Positions 6,085 to 6,864 of a stretch of DNA of 6,864 nucleotides are shown piece after piece. The stretch lies in the NCBI GenBank assembly GCA_937888925.1, contig CALARM010000856.1:1-6864 (forward strand). The letters run 5' to 3'. How positions within the stretch are numbered: position 1 is the first letter of the stretch; every line of letters starts with the position of its first letter. The position numbers were made by a program, and so were the translations under genes. The stretch is from an uncultured Synergistia bacterium. GTDB lineage: Bacteria > Eremiobacterota > SpSt-956 > JAKJGF01. The notes below the pieces were generated by a model. That model ran no database searches. It saw nothing but the letters and a program-made list of their open reading frames with translations, and was not told the DNA's origin.

Positions 6085-6091
6085 CTCCTTT
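6085..6091 (-). promoter_or_regulatory. Ribosome binding site that decides the start of the secreted protein
   Basis: The minus strand reads AAAGGAG, a near-perfect Shine-Dalgarno sequence, immediately followed by ATG (6082-6084) and, 9 nt downstream, GTG (6073-6075). Usual spacing is 5-10 nt, so the GTG is the likely start. It also gives a standard signal peptide beginning MKILTYQ. Confidence 0.75.
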
Positions 6092-6108
6092 GTAAGGTTC
6101 TTTAATAT

Positions 6109-6137
6109 ATTATAACAGAATACCTTAATGTTCTAAT
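6109..6137 (-). promoter_or_regulatory. Predicted promoter of the secreted-protein gene
   Basis: On the minus strand a perfect TATAAT (6109-6114) is preceded by TGT, an extended -10. The -35 region is poor (ATTAGA at 6132-6137, 17-nt spacing, three of six), which extended -10 promoters tolerate. Transcription would start near 6102, giving a short leader that begins just before the ribosome site. This suggests transcription independent of the TPR gene upstream. Confidence 0.5.
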
Positions 6138-6189
6138 ATAATTTAGGCGGATTTTTTTTAAATTTTTCTACTTTTTAGAATGTAATTCA

Positions 6190-6864
6190 CTATCTAATTC
6201 CGTAAAACTGTATGATTGCAAGGCCTTTCCTTGACTGTTCCGCAAGTTCGCAATCGGGATCAATATCTATAACCTTCTTGAAATAACCGGCAGCATCTTT
6301 AAATTTACCTGCTTTAAGATATATCAATCCAAGTCCGTAATAAGGTTCGACATAATCAGATTTAAGTTTTATAGATATTAAATATTCCTTTACAGCAGCT
6401 TCCATATTATCTTTTTTATAATAAGCTCTGCCAAGATTATAATGAACATAAGGGTCTAAAGGATCAATATCAATAGATTTTTTATATTCTTTTATGGCAT
6501 CATCGTAATGGTCCTGATATGCATAAACCCTGCCGAGATTATAATGAACATAATATATATCAGGATCTAATTTAATAGATTTTTTATAATTTTCTATGGC
6601 AGAAGAAAAATCTTTTTTTACTACATAATAATTAGCCTTTGTATAATAATTCAAAGGATCATTGGGGTCTAATTTTATGGCTTTATTTATATTGGCACGA
6701 ACTTCATCAAGTTTTATATTTTTTATTATATAAATATCAGATTTGCCACGGAGTCCTTCTATGGAATTCTTATCCAGTTCCAGAGATTTCTTGAACCATT
6801 TAAGGGCTCTGTCATAATCTTCTTTTCTTTTATAGCACTCCCCTATGCCGTTAGTGGCATCTAT
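6190..6864 (-). CDS. TPR-repeat protein (partial, N-terminus beyond window)
   Basis: The frame stays open to the right edge, giving 224 residues and a TAG stop at 6190-6192. An in-frame TTG at 6654 is an ordinary Leu codon inside a repeat, not the start. The visible part is six back-to-back tetratricopeptide repeats of 34-35 residues (1-34, 35-69, 70-103, 104-137, 138-171, 172-205 counting from the window edge) and a 19-residue tail. Each shows the usual pattern of small and aromatic residues and ends near A...[YF]KK[AS]I.[LI]DP. The second repeat is degenerate. Repeats four and five share YVHYNLGR and very similar DNA, so they probably duplicated recently. TPR arrays are helical scaffolds for protein binding; the partner cannot be told from this fragment, nor can a signal peptide or another domain at the missing N-terminus be excluded. 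The stop is 114 nt before the start of the secreted-protein gene, which has its own promoter. Confidence 0.93.
   Translation of the reverse strand: MDATNGIGECYKRKEDYDRALKWFKKSLELDKNSIEGLRGKSDIYIIKNIKLDEVRANINKAIKLDPNDPLNYYTKANYYVVKKDFSSAIENYKKSIKLDPDIYYVHYNLGRVYAYQDHYDDAIKEYKKSIDIDPLDPYVHYNLGRAYYKKDNMEAAVKEYLISIKLKSDYVEPYYGLGLIYLKAGKFKDAAGYFKKVIDIDPDCELAEQSRKGLAIIQFYGIR

Noticed and set aside
6120..6189. Terminator after the TPR gene
   Set aside because: The only hairpin (TTCTA-AAAAG-TAGAA on the minus strand) is short and followed by A-rich rather than T-rich sequence on the transcribed strand.
6652..6654. TTG as start of the TPR gene
   Set aside because: The frame continues upstream to the window edge with three further repeat segments, so this codon is internal.
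1..6864. Retroelement reverse transcriptase, template repeat, CRISPR array, tRNA, rRNA or insertion sequence
   Set aside because: I looked on both strands and found no sequence with the expected motifs or repeat structure.

Overview
The window is about 6.9 kb of AT-rich bacterial DNA with five protein genes and no RNA genes, CRISPR array or insertion sequence that I can see. The low GC, frequent AGA and AAA codons, a zinc-ribbon Ser/Thr kinase fused to a formylglycine-enzyme (FGE)/C-type-lectin fold, and a TPR protein suggest a free-living or host-associated bacterium rich in signalling proteins. An uncultured lineage is possible, but nothing here fixes the phylum, and I see no sign of phage or plasmid origin.

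Layout. Positions 1-1899, minus strand, hold two tandem paralogous genes, 7 nt apart. Each encodes a conserved N-terminal module, a charged and probably disordered linker, and a NarL-like receiver domain with no DNA-binding domain after it in the complete copy. The second gene in transcription order runs off the left edge. The complete first gene carries a near-identical 72-codon tandem duplication in its linker. Positions 1900-2366 are an AT-rich divergent intergenic region with a good promoter for each side and several small inverted repeats. Positions 2367-4814, plus strand, encode an 815-residue cytoplasmic Ser/Thr kinase: zinc ribbon, kinase, zinc ribbon, linker, helical segment, FGE-sulfatase-like domain. 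Its last codons lie in a heptanucleotide-repeat stem-loop that fills the gap to the convergent next gene. Positions 4861-6075, minus strand, encode a secreted protein with a Pro/Thr/Tyr-rich linker. Positions 6190-6864, minus strand, encode the C-terminal 224 residues of a TPR protein.

How the genes may work together. The divergent arrangement of a Hanks-type kinase and two DNA-binding-free receivers suggests a mixed signalling locus, with His-Asp and Ser/Thr phosphorylation meeting on the linker-receiver proteins. This is inference: no histidine kinase is in view and no partner is proven. The linker proteins share a short motif, EVVSIT..GR...SRYQT, present three times in the locus, which could be a docking or phosphorylation site. 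The kinase's C-terminal domain has lost the FGE cysteines, so it is more likely a binding domain than an enzyme. Its last 32 codons resemble a variable region of a diversity-generating retroelement, though no template repeat or reverse transcriptase is visible here. The secreted protein and the TPR protein share a strand but have separate signals, and I see no firm link between them and the kinase.
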